Made by a program: the position numbers and the translations under genes. Below, piece after piece: positions 1 through 7,562 of a stretch of DNA of 64,000 nucleotides. Source of the stretch: Haloferax massiliensis (GTDB taxonomy: Archaea; Halobacteriota; Halobacteria; Halobacteriales; Haloferacaceae); contig NZ_CSTE01000001.1 in the NCBI RefSeq assembly GCF_001368915.1, forward strand, positions 323,364 through 387,363. Reading direction: 5' to 3'. The notes beneath the pieces were generated by a model. That model searched no databases and was not told the origin of the DNA. It worked only from the letters and a program-made list of their open reading frames with translations. Each line of letters opens with the position of its first letter. Position 1 is the first letter of the stretch.

Positions 1-31
1 CAGACGTTCGTACCCGTCGCCGAGTGGTATC

Positions 32-337
32 ATGCGCACACGAACACCCCATAGCGACAGCATCGTCACGAAAGCGACGCGGTACGACGCCATCCTCGCG
101 ACACTACCGCTCCCGCTCGCCGTCGGGACGGCGGTCGGCGCGCTCTCGCCGCTCCCACTTTCGCTCGTTGTCGGCGCGAGCGGCCTCGTCTCGGCGGCCG
201 TGCTCGCCTACGGGTTGTTCGTTGCGACACCGCGGTCGGCGGCCGGTCCGACGGGCGAGTCGGACGCGTCCGCCGAGACCGACGCGACGCTCATCATCGT
301 GGGCTTCCTGCTGTTCGTCTTTCGACCGCCTCCGTGA
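32..337 (+). CDS. Small hydrophobic membrane protein, unknown function
   Basis: This 101-residue protein is not assigned to a family I know. Residues about 18-36 and 40-66 are hydrophobic and rich in Ala, Leu and Val, and a third hydrophobic stretch (about 85-97) ends in the tail FRPPP, so two or three membrane passes are likely. An acidic, Ser/Ala-rich linker (about 70-84) separates the second and third segments. The ATG at 32 is the first start giving a hydrophobic product; an overlapping frame starting at 24 is Arg/Ser-rich and looks like a shadow. It stands alone, with the next gene on the other strand. Confidence 0.5.
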   Translation: MRTRTPHSDSIVTKATRYDAILATLPLPLAVGTAVGALSPLPLSLVVGASGLVSAAVLAYGLFVATPRSAAGPTGESDASAETDATLIIVGFLLFVFRPPP

Positions 338-484
338 AGTGTATTGTTCTCGTTCTGAACTGACGGGAGCGCGGCGCTGAAACGCAGGACGAGGCGACGG
401 GACGGCGGCGAGGAACCGATCGGCAGGTCGCAACGGCGCGTCAGTCGCCACTCGGACCCCGACAGCGATGGGGGTCGGCGCGGG

Positions 485-868
485 TTACCGCGCGGCGGGC
501 GTGAGGTCGTCGCCGACGGCGCTCATGACCTGAAACGCCGCGGTGGCGGCGAGTCCGCGGGCGACCTCGTTGCGGTCTTCGTCGGTGAGTCCGGCGTCGA
601 GTTCGTCGGCGTCCGGCGAGAAGCCGGCGCTGACGGGGTGGCCGACCGGCGGATGGACGGCCACGGTGGCGAGCGGCCCGTTCATCCCGGTCGAGAGCTC
701 CGACCCGACGGCGAAGCCCTCGGGGAGGTACGACTCCGTCCGCGAGACGATACCGGCGACCGCCCGCCGGAGCGCGTCCATCTGCTCGACGGTCAGTTCT
801 CGGTCGGGCGACGCCTGACCGGCCCCAGTCACGCCGGGAGCGCCCGCATATGGGTTGTTCCCGTTCAT
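485..868 (-). CDS. DUF5811 family haloarchaeal protein
   Basis: A 127-residue acidic soluble protein that I recognise as DUF5811, a haloarchaea-restricted family without known function. The N-terminal 25 residues are Gly/Asn/Pro-rich and probably disordered. The rest alternates helices with a short hydrophobic core near TVAVHPPVGHPVSAG. There is no signal peptide or membrane segment. A T-rich TATA-like element lies at about 893-903, roughly 28 nt before the ATG on the minus strand, so a leaderless transcript is likely. It is monocistronic. Family call is from memory of conserved text; function is unknown. Confidence 0.75.
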   Translation of the reverse strand: MNGNNPYAGAPGVTGAGQASPDRELTVEQMDALRRAVAGIVSRTESYLPEGFAVGSELSTGMNGPLATVAVHPPVGHPVSAGFSPDADELDAGLTDEDRNEVARGLAATAAFQVMSAVGDDLTPAAR

Positions 869-998
869 CAGTCGTCTGCGATACGGGAAGGACGTGTAAA
901 AAGCCGTCGTCGGTCGGCGGCGCGGTGGCGAATCGAAACTGGGTGACGACGCGGCGACGGCGGGATAACAGCGGGATGACGACCCGGTGACGCCGCCG

Positions 999-1883
999 TC
1001 AGGCCGTTCGCGGAAGCGAGACGGTGACGACGGTCCCGTGGGCCTTCGGTGTCGAAATGTCGAGCGACCCGCCGGAGGCGTCGACGATGGCGCGGACCAG
1101 CCAGAGGCCGACGCCGCTGGTGTGCGAAAGCGGCGTCTCCGACCCCGAAAGCAGGGCCTCGCGCTCGGCGTCCGGGATGCCGGGACCGTTGTCGGTGACG
1201 GTCACGCCGACGACCTCGCCGAGTTGCCAGACGGCGACGTGAATCTTCGGCTCGTCGCAGTCGGCGTGGACGACGGCGTTGTCGAGCAGTTCGGCGATGC
1301 TTCGCGGGAGCGCCGGGTGCGCCCGCACGGTGAGCGTCTCCGGCGAGGTGACGGAAACCCGCACCGCAGAATGCTCGATTTCGAGGTCATCGACGGCGTC
1401 GGCGACCGCACACGAGAGGTCGACGTCGACCTCGTTCCCCTCCGCGAGTTCGACGGTCCTGAGGAGCGCGACCTCGTCGCTCACCTCCACCAGTCGGTTC
1501 GCTCGGTGTCGAATCGCCTCCACGGGGTCGGTGTTCGCGTCCGCGTCGTCCCGCGACTCGACCAGTTCGGCGTAGCCGAGGATGGCGGTGCAGGCGTTCC
1601 TGATGTCGTGTCTGAGGATTCGATGGAGGACGCTCGTGTGCGCGAGCGTCGACTCCAGCCGTTTGGAGGTCCGGTTCAGTTCGGTCTGACTCCGGTCGAC
1701 GAGGGCGTACACCAACAGCGCCGACAGGCCGACGAACAGCCATCCCTTCGCCGTCTGGATGAGCTCGTGGTTCGGAAGCCCCTCCACGAGACTGTCGCTC
1801 GTCGCGACCCAGAGGAAGCCGAAGGCGGCGTAGATGAGCGCCACTCGCCACGGGGACAGGTCGAACGGCGCGTCACCACTCAT
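999..1883 (-). CDS. Membrane sensor histidine kinase
   Basis: A 294-residue histidine kinase. Two membrane helices (about residues 13-30 and 46-62) are joined by a short external loop, so there is almost no extracellular sensor domain. The H-box is LHRILRHDIRNA, with the phospho-accepting His in RHD. The N-box is ELLDNAVVH, G1 is DNGPGIP and G2 is GVGLWLV, so the ATP-binding domain looks complete. No response regulator is adjacent, as is common for haloarchaeal kinases. The gene follows panB and pdaD on the same strand, 51 nt after pdaD, and could be read through from them. The signal sensed is unknown. Confidence 0.85.
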   Translation of the reverse strand: MSGDAPFDLSPWRVALIYAAFGFLWVATSDSLVEGLPNHELIQTAKGWLFVGLSALLVYALVDRSQTELNRTSKRLESTLAHTSVLHRILRHDIRNACTAILGYAELVESRDDADANTDPVEAIRHRANRLVEVSDEVALLRTVELAEGNEVDVDLSCAVADAVDDLEIEHSAVRVSVTSPETLTVRAHPALPRSIAELLDNAVVHADCDEPKIHVAVWQLGEVVGVTVTDNGPGIPDAEREALLSGSETPLSHTSGVGLWLVRAIVDASGGSLDISTPKAHGTVVTVSLPRTA

Positions 1884-1934
1884 GTCGGAGCAATACTCAC
1901 AAACGCTGATGAGTCCGTCGGTCAGCGCGGAGTC

Positions 1935-2408
1935 TCAGAAGACGGATTCGCTCTGCCCGTAGGCCGCGACCGTGACGGCGGTGGTGTAGCCGTCGCCCTC
2001 GTGGGTGCCGGTGGTGAGCGCGACCTCCTCGTCGTCGAACGACCACTCGCGGAGGTTTCGGCCCGCGTCGAGGCCGTCGAGGACGGCCGCGCGGACGTCG
2101 TCTTCGTCGGTTCCGGACGCCTCGTAGAACAGGCCGGGCCCGGAGCCGGTCGCCCAGCCGAGACCGGCGACCGCCGTCTCGCCGGGCGTCGAAGTCGTCT
2201 CGCGGGCCTGCACCACGGTCAGGCGGTTGCCGGCGGGACCGAGGTCGGGGGCCACGTCGACCGCCTCGACGGTCGCGTCGGCGGGGACGACCGACGAGAC
2301 GGCGACGAGGTTGTAGTTGTGGACGTTGGCGGCGGCGAGCGCGGCGTCGTACGACGCCATCTCGGTGGGGGCGGTGCCGACCCCGCGGACGACGCGAATC
2401 GTGTTCAT
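1935..2408 (-). CDS. pdaD: Pyruvoyl-dependent arginine decarboxylase
   Basis: Converts arginine to agmatine, the first step of archaeal polyamine synthesis; in archaea agmatine is also needed for agmatidine in tRNA-Ile2. The 157-residue proenzyme has the family self-cleavage site Ser38-Ser39 in LVAVSSVVP; by family knowledge cleavage there gives a small beta chain and an alpha chain capped by pyruvoyl derived from Ser39. Length is normal for the family. A longer in-frame start upstream (to 2552) would add a non-homologous Arg/Ser-rich stretch running into panB, so ATG 2408 is chosen. It lies 94 nt downstream of panB on the same strand. Confidence 0.9.
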   Translation of the reverse strand: MNTIRVVRGVGTAPTEMASYDAALAAANVHNYNLVAVSSVVPADATVEAVDVAPDLGPAGNRLTVVQARETTSTPGETAVAGLGWATGSGPGLFYEASGTDEDDVRAAVLDGLDAGRNLREWSFDDEEVALTTGTHEGDGYTTAVTVAAYGQSESVF

Positions 2409-2502
2409 GTCCGAACTCTCGCGGCGGTGGAAAAGGGGGTTACGAATAGCGGCGCTCGAAAGCCAGCGGGGGACGGACGCGCGATACCCCCGGACGGAGC
2501 GC

Positions 2503-3741
2503 TCAGTACTGGTAGTCCGTGAAGCCCGAGATGGGGCCGGTGCCGGACTCATCGACGTTCGAGAGCTTCTCGTGGGCGGCGTCGAAGTCCGCGCTCGCCA
2601 CCTCGGTCCGCCCCTCGCGGATGGCGAACATACCGGCCTCGGTCGTGAGCGACGCGATGTCCGCGCCGGAGTAGTCGTCGAGTTCCTCTGCGAGCGCGTC
2701 GAGGTCCACGTCGTCGGCGACGTTCATGTCGCGGGTGTGGATATCGAGGATGCGGCGGCGGCCCTCGACGGCGGGCTTGGGAACCTCGATGAGGCGGTCG
2801 AACCGACCGGGGCGGAGGATGGCCTCGTCGAGCATGTCGAAGCGGTTGGTCGCCGCGATGATGCGGATGTCGCCGCGGTCGTCGAAGCCGTCCATCTCCG
2901 AGAGGAGTTGCATCATCGTGCGCTGGACCTCGGCGTCGCCGGAGGTCTTCGAGTCCGTGCGCTTCGAGGCGACGGCGTCGATCTCGTCGATGAAGATGAC
3001 CACCGGCTCGCGCTCGGCGGCGAGCTTGAACAGGTCGCGGACGAGTCGCGCGCCCTCGCCGATGAACTTCTGGACGAGTTCGGAGCCGGCCATCTTGATG
3101 AACGAGGCGTTGGTCTCGTTGGCGACGGCCTTGGCGAGCATCGTCTTCCCGGTGCCCGGCGGGCCGTACAGGAGCACGCCGGACGGCGGGTCGATGCCGA
3201 CTTCCGCGAACATCTCGGGGTTTTCGAGGGGCTGTTCGACCGCCTCGCGGACCTCGCGGACCTGCTCGTCGATGCCGCCGATGTCGTCGTAGGTGACCGT
3301 CGGCGACTCGACGACCTCCATCGCCTGCGCCCGCGCGTCCGTCTCGTCGTCGAGGACGGTCTGGACGGCGAACGAGTCGTTGATGGCGACGCGGTCGCCG
3401 GGCTCGATGTCGTCGATGTTCAGGTTCGGTGCGAACTCGGTCAGGACCTCCTGGTTGTTGCCGTGCTGCTTGATGATGACGCCGTCGTCGGTCAGCTCCT
3501 CGACCGTGGCGATGTAGTACGAGGCCGTCTTCAGGGCCTCGTTGCGCGCTTTCATCTGGTCGACCTCGTCGACCAACTCGGCGTGGCGGTCGTCGGCGTT
3601 CTGGAGCCGCTGGTCGAGTTCGCGGTTGACGTCGACCATGCGTTCGAAGTGCTGGCGGAGTGCAGACAGCCGCTCTGCATCCGACATCTCGGGGTCCAGA
3701 TCGAGATGAGGACGTTCCGGGAGAGATGGACTCCGTGACAT
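2503..3741 (-). CDS. panB: Proteasome-activating nucleotidase PanB
   Basis: AAA ATPase that unfolds substrates for the archaeal 20S proteasome. The 412-residue protein has an N-terminal coiled coil (about 21-71), an OB domain (about 73-130), Walker A GPPGTGKT at 193-200, Walker B VVIFIDEID (about 247-255) and the helical C-domain. I recognise it as the second Haloferax PAN (PanB) rather than PanA. The C-terminus reads DYQY, so Tyr is third from last and not second from last as in the canonical HbYX motif that opens the 20S gate. ATG 3741 is preferred over an upstream start at 3765, which adds eight residues; a TATA-like element at about 3769-3776 fits it. Confidence 0.92.
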   Translation of the reverse strand: MSRSPSLPERPHLDLDPEMSDAERLSALRQHFERMVDVNRELDQRLQNADDRHAELVDEVDQMKARNEALKTASYYIATVEELTDDGVIIKQHGNNQEVLTEFAPNLNIDDIEPGDRVAINDSFAVQTVLDDETDARAQAMEVVESPTVTYDDIGGIDEQVREVREAVEQPLENPEMFAEVGIDPPSGVLLYGPPGTGKTMLAKAVANETNASFIKMAGSELVQKFIGEGARLVRDLFKLAAEREPVVIFIDEIDAVASKRTDSKTSGDAEVQRTMMQLLSEMDGFDDRGDIRIIAATNRFDMLDEAILRPGRFDRLIEVPKPAVEGRRRILDIHTRDMNVADDVDLDALAEELDDYSGADIASLTTEAGMFAIREGRTEVASADFDAAHEKLSNVDESGTGPISGFTDYQY

Positions 3742-4145
3742 CAGTGATTGGCCACACTTAGGCATGGGCGTAAATGTGCCTTTGGGTCAGAGAACCCGAC
3801 TGCCGCGCTCGAAGCGGCTTTAGGTGACGGTGCCCCCGTGGCGCTCGCTCGCGGCGGCGAATCGAAAGCCGGCAGCGCGACGCCGCGGCTCACGGGTACG
3901 GAGCGTGTTCGCGGGAACGCGCGAAGCGACGAAGACGAAGATGTGGAAGGAGGAAGTTGCGGAGGTTCAGTGTGTACAGGTCGCCCCTCGTTTCGGCCCG
4001 ACGTGCCCTCCGCGAGAACAGATACGACGCCCACCGACTTGAAAGGAATTCGTCATTGCCGAGAACGTCCCGTGAATCGGGATATCGGTATTCATCCGGT
4101 AGCATCCGGCGGGCGACTGCCTCCGAGAGCCGCGGTCGGCGGTCG
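3742..4145. other. Non-coding stretch between panB and dut
   Basis: About 400 nt without a convincing gene. It holds the minus-strand promoter of panB near 3769-3776. ORFs of 70-140 codons on both strands have Arg-rich translations without family resemblance, and I read them as chance. I saw no tRNA cloverleaf or T-rich hairpin strong enough to call. Confidence 0.5.
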
Positions 4146-4619
4146 TCAGCGGGTGCGCTCGCCCTGATAGCTCCCGTCGTAGGTCTCGTCGTGAGTCGCG
4201 TCCGCGAGGACGATTTGGGCGACGCGCGCGCCGCGTTCGAGTTCGACCGGGTGGTGGACCTGTAGGAGGCCCTCGCCTTTCCCCTCGTAGCCGGCGTCCC
4301 AGACGGCCGTGTTCAGCATACAGGAGTTCCGCATGAGCGACGACCGCGGGTAGATGAAGCCGACGTGGTCCTCGGGGATGCGGACCGTCTCGGCGTACTG
4401 GAGGACGTAGCCGCCGGGGCCGAGTCGGTACGTCTCGGTCTCCGGGTCGGCGAAGTCGAGGGCGCGGCGCTCCCCGACGGTCTTGCCCTCGCGGCCGAGT
4501 CGGCCCGGTTCGACCTGTTCGAGGACCGCTTCGAGCGTCAGGTCGACGCCGTTGGGTTGGACCTGTTCGGCCGTGACCGGCGAGATGTGCTGTGCGACGA
4601 ACGAGCCAGCGCGGTGCAT
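4146..4619 (-). CDS. dut: dUTPase of the dCTP deaminase superfamily
   Basis: Hydrolyses dUTP to dUMP and pyrophosphate, keeping uracil out of DNA and supplying dUMP for thymidylate synthesis. The 157-residue protein has the superfamily substrate motifs PRSSLMRN and AVWDAGYEGKGEG. The second resembles archaeal dUTPases more than mono-functional dCTP deaminases, so I call it Dut; a bifunctional deaminase is the alternative. The ATG at 4619 (MHRAGSFVAQ) is chosen over 4673 because the additional 18 residues are not family-like, and a T-rich element (about 4643-4650) sits 25-30 nt upstream of it. Monocistronic. Confidence 0.8.
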   Translation of the reverse strand: MHRAGSFVAQHISPVTAEQVQPNGVDLTLEAVLEQVEPGRLGREGKTVGERRALDFADPETETYRLGPGGYVLQYAETVRIPEDHVGFIYPRSSLMRNSCMLNTAVWDAGYEGKGEGLLQVHHPVELERGARVAQIVLADATHDETYDGSYQGERTR

Positions 4620-4859
4620 ATCCGAACCCCGTCCAGCGAGCGCAAAACTGTGCCGAACCTCGGCCGTCGTCACCCCTCACACGACCCCCCCGCGTTCGGG
4701 GCCACAACGGGGTCGAAATCGCTCACCGTTTGGGTCGGTGACGACCCCCGCGGTGACCAGTCACATGGGAGAACCAACAAGGAGTTTAATGGCCCTTAGA
4801 CGCTAGAAACCCCGAGACGGCGCTATCGTTCACGTTCGAAGATAGGGAAGTACGCGGGA

Positions 4860-4866
4860 TTTATAT
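4860..4866 (+). promoter_or_regulatory. TATA box of the aconitase gene
   Basis: TTTATAT at 4860-4866 is centred about 30 nt before the ATG at 4893. This is the spacing expected if transcription starts at the start codon, giving a leaderless mRNA. No Shine-Dalgarno sequence is visible. Confidence 0.7.
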
Positions 4867-4892
4867 CCGAGGACCATCGACGTTCGGGTGTT

Positions 4893-6857
4893 ATGGGACA
4901 GACGCTCACGGAAAAGATTCTCTCGGACCACCTCGTCGAGGGTGACCTCACCCCCGGAGAGGAGATCGGAATCGAAATCGACCAAGTCCTGATGCAGGAC
5001 ACGACCGGGACGATGGTCTGGCTCCAGTTCGAGGCGCTCGACCTCGACGAGGCGCAGACTGAGCTCGCCGCCCAGTACTGCGACCACCAGACCTACCAGT
5101 TCGACTTCAAGAACACGGACGACCACCGCTTCCTCCGTTCCGCGGCCGGGACATATGGTGCCCACTTCTCCCGCCCCGGCAACGGTATCTGCCACAACGT
5201 CCACAAGGAGAACTTCGCCGCGCCCGGCAAGACGCTCCTCGGCTCGGACTCCCACACGCCGACCCCCGGCGGCCTCGGCCAGCTCGCCATCGGTGCCGGC
5301 GGCCTCGACATCGCTGTCGCCATGGGCGGCGGCGCGTACTACGTCGAGATGCCGGAGGTCGTGAACGTCCGCCTCGAAGGCGAACTCCCCGAGTGGTCCT
5401 CCGCGAAGGACGTCATCCTCGAAATGCTCCGCCGCGAGACCGTCAAGGGCGGCGTCGGCAAGGTGTTCGAGTACACCGGCCCCGGTGCTGAATCGCTCAC
5501 CGTGCCCGAGCGAACCACCATCACCAACATGGGGACCGAACTCGGCGCCACCTCGTCGCTGTTCGAGACCGACGAGAAGACCAAAGACTACCTCGAACGC
5601 CAGGGTCGCGGCGACGAGTACGTCGAGCTGACGGCCGACGACGACGCCGAGTACGCCGACGAAATCGTCATCGACCTCGGCGACCTCGAACCGCTCATCG
5701 CCTGCCCGTCGATGCCCGACAACGTGGTTCCGGTCCGCGAAGTCGCCGGCGAGACGGTCGAGCAGGTCCTCGTCGGTTCCTGTACCAACGGCGGCTACGA
5801 GGACGTCCTCCCGGCCGCGAAGATGGTCAAGGACCAGGAGGTCGCAAAGCACCTCGAAATGATCGTCGCGCCCGGTTCGAAGCAGGCCGGCGAGATGCTC
5901 GCCCGCGAGGGCTGGACGGCCGAGATGATGGCGGCCGGCGTCAACGTCTCCGAGGCGACCTGTGGCCCGTGTATCGGTATCGGCCACGTCCCCGCCTCCG
6001 ACTCCGTCTCGCTGCGCACCTTCAACCGCAACTTCGAGGGCCGCTCGGGCATCGAAGACGACAACGTCTACCTCTGCTCGCCGCAGGTCGCCGCCGCCGC
6101 GGCGCTCAAGGGCGAAATCGTTGACCCCCGCGACCTCGCCGACGAACTCGGACTCGACGCCCCCGGCGTCGAACTCCCCGACGAGTACGACGGCTCGAAG
6201 ACGGACCTCATCTACGCCGACGACGCCATCGACGACGAGCTCATCAAGGGCCCGAACATCGGCGAAGTTCCCCTGCAGGACCCCCTCGGCTCGAACATCT
6301 CGGGTGAGACCCTCCTGAAGATGGAGGACAACATCACGACCGACCACATCATCCCGGCGACGTCCGACATCCTCAAGTTCCGCTCGAACATCGAGCGCCT
6401 CTCGGACTTCACGCTCTCGCGCGTCGACGAGACGTTCGCCCAGCGCGCCAAGGAAGCCGGCACCGGCGTCCTCGTCGCGGGCGAGAACTACGGTCAGGGC
6501 TCCTCCCGCGAACACGCCGCGATGTGTCCGATGTACCTCGGCATCGAGGCCGTCCTCGCGCAGTCGTTCGCTCGCATCCACAAGGCGAACCTGTTCAACT
6601 TCGGTATCGTCCCCCTCGCCATCGACGAGGAGACGTACGAGCAGATCGAGCAGGGCGACGACGTCGAAATCGTCGACGACGTGGCCGCTGCCGTCGAATC
6701 CGGCCAGGAAGAGTTCACCATCCGCGTGAACGACGACTGGGAAGCGACGGCGAACCTGCACGCCTCCGAGCGCGAGCGTCGTATCCTCACCGCCGGCGGC
6801 AAGCTCCCCCTCACGAAGCAGCAGGCCGAGGGCGGCGCTGCCCCCGCGGACGACTGA
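4893..6857 (+). CDS. acn: Aconitate hydratase
   Basis: Interconverts citrate and isocitrate in the TCA cycle. The 654-residue protein carries three Cys ligands for the [4Fe-4S] cluster: Cys297 in VGSCTNG and Cys357/Cys360 in CGPCIG. The N-terminal three domains are followed by the swivelling C-terminal domain with GQGSSREHAA. At this length it belongs to the shorter archaeal/mitochondrial-like type, not the ~890-residue AcnA. Its codon use is strongly biased to C-ending codons (GAC, GAG, CTC), as expected of a highly expressed gene. It has its own promoter and a T-rich terminator. Confidence 0.94.
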   Translation: MGQTLTEKILSDHLVEGDLTPGEEIGIEIDQVLMQDTTGTMVWLQFEALDLDEAQTELAAQYCDHQTYQFDFKNTDDHRFLRSAAGTYGAHFSRPGNGICHNVHKENFAAPGKTLLGSDSHTPTPGGLGQLAIGAGGLDIAVAMGGGAYYVEMPEVVNVRLEGELPEWSSAKDVILEMLRRETVKGGVGKVFEYTGPGAESLTVPERTTITNMGTELGATSSLFETDEKTKDYLERQGRGDEYVELTADDDAEYADEIVIDLGDLEPLIACPSMPDNVVPVREVAGETVEQVLVGSCTNGGYEDVLPAAKMVKDQEVAKHLEMIVAPGSKQAGEMLAREGWTAEMMAAGVNVSEATCGPCIGIGHVPASDSVSLRTFNRNFEGRSGIEDDNVYLCSPQVAAAAALKGEIVDPRDLADELGLDAPGVELPDEYDGSKTDLIYADDAIDDELIKGPNIGEVPLQDPLGSNISGETLLKMEDNITTDHIIPATSDILKFRSNIERLSDFTLSRVDETFAQRAKEAGTGVLVAGENYGQGSSREHAAMCPMYLGIEAVLAQSFARIHKANLFNFGIVPLAIDEETYEQIEQGDDVEIVDDVAAAVESGQEEFTIRVNDDWEATANLHASERERRILTAGGKLPLTKQQAEGGAAPADD

Positions 6858-6870
6858 ACGCGACCAACCA

Positions 6871-6886
6871 CTTTCTCGCTTTTTCG
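6871..6886 (+). terminator. T-rich terminator after aconitase
   Basis: The pyrimidine run CTTTCTCGCTTTTTCG begins 13 nt after the acn stop codon. T-runs of this kind right after a stop are the usual archaeal transcription terminator. There is no hairpin. Confidence 0.5.
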
Positions 6887-7033
6887 CCCGGCGAGCGGCG
6901 GCCACGGCGGGGGCCGAGGGCCGCGCCGACCGCTCCCGTGAGCGTCCGCTCCGGACCAGCCGCCTCGATGCGTCCGTCACCCCCGCGGCCCCGTGCCGTC
7001 GGGCTTTTGCGTGCCAACCACGTAGCGCCGGAC

Positions 7034-7507
7034 GTGACGGCGTTCGACGACGCGGTCGTCAGGCGGGTCGACCGGGCCGACCTCCTCGACGTGCTCCGCA
7101 TCGAGCGGACCTGTTTCTCCGAGCCGTGGCCGTACTCCGCGTTCGAGATGTTCGTCGACGAGCCGGCGTTCCTCGTCGCCGCCCGCGGGGGCGAGGTGCT
7201 CGGCTACGTCGTCGCCGACGTGATGCCGAACCACGGCAACGATATCGGCCACGTCAAGGACCTCGCGGTCCGCCCGGAGGCCCGCGGCGGCGGTCTCGGG
7301 CGGCGGTTGCTCCTCCAGTCGCTGACGGCGATGGCCATCGCGGGCGCGGCGGTCGTGAAACTCGAAGTCCGCGTCTCGAACGAACCGGCCATCGGGCTCT
7401 ACCGGAGCGTCGGCTTCGAACCCGCCCGCCGGGTGCCGAGCTACTACGGCGACGGCGAGGACGCGTACATCATGGTCCTCGACGTGGGCGAGTGGCAAAG
7501 CGCCTGA
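7034..7507 (+). CDS. rimI: RimI-type N-terminal acetyltransferase
   Basis: GNAT-fold acetyltransferase that probably acetylates protein N-termini (family: RimI/archaeal Ard1). The GTG start at 7034 gives 157 residues. The acetyl-CoA loop is seen as VRPEARGGGLGRRLL, the N-terminal substrate region as CFSEPWPYSAFE, and the C-terminal YRSVGFEPARRVPSYY is typical of RimI. An ATG at 6968 would add 22 Pro/Arg-rich residues with no family resemblance. A weak T-run at about 7007-7012 is 22-27 nt before the GTG and favours the shorter form. It is separated from acn by a terminator and from the next gene by its own promoter. Confidence 0.85.
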   Translation: MTAFDDAVVRRVDRADLLDVLRIERTCFSEPWPYSAFEMFVDEPAFLVAARGGEVLGYVVADVMPNHGNDIGHVKDLAVRPEARGGGLGRRLLLQSLTAMAIAGAAVVKLEVRVSNEPAIGLYRSVGFEPARRVPSYYGDGEDAYIMVLDVGEWQSA

Positions 7508-7532
7508 CAGGACCGCTCGCGGCCGAACGAGG

Positions 7533-7540
7533 GCTTATCA
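7533..7540 (+). promoter_or_regulatory. TATA-like element of the multi-sensor regulator
   Basis: GCTTATCA at 7533-7540 is centred about 27 nt before the GTG at 7563, which supports that start and a leaderless transcript. Confidence 0.45.
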
Positions 7541-7562
7541 AGGCGAGCCACGTACACGAGTT

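Noticed and set aside
987-2522. Long plus-strand ORF (511 codons) opposite the sensor kinase and pdaD
   Set aside because: It runs antisense to genes with clear motifs, and its translation is Arg/Gly/Asp/Val-rich without domains. In GC-rich haloarchaeal DNA the antisense frame of a gene is often open.
3890-4105. 71-codon minus-strand ORF between panB and dut
   Set aside because: Rich in Arg and Ser with no promoter at the right distance and no family resemblance.
4830-6980. 716-codon minus-strand ORF opposite aconitase
   Set aside because: Shadow of acn; its Val/Asp/Arg-rich translation has no family resemblance.
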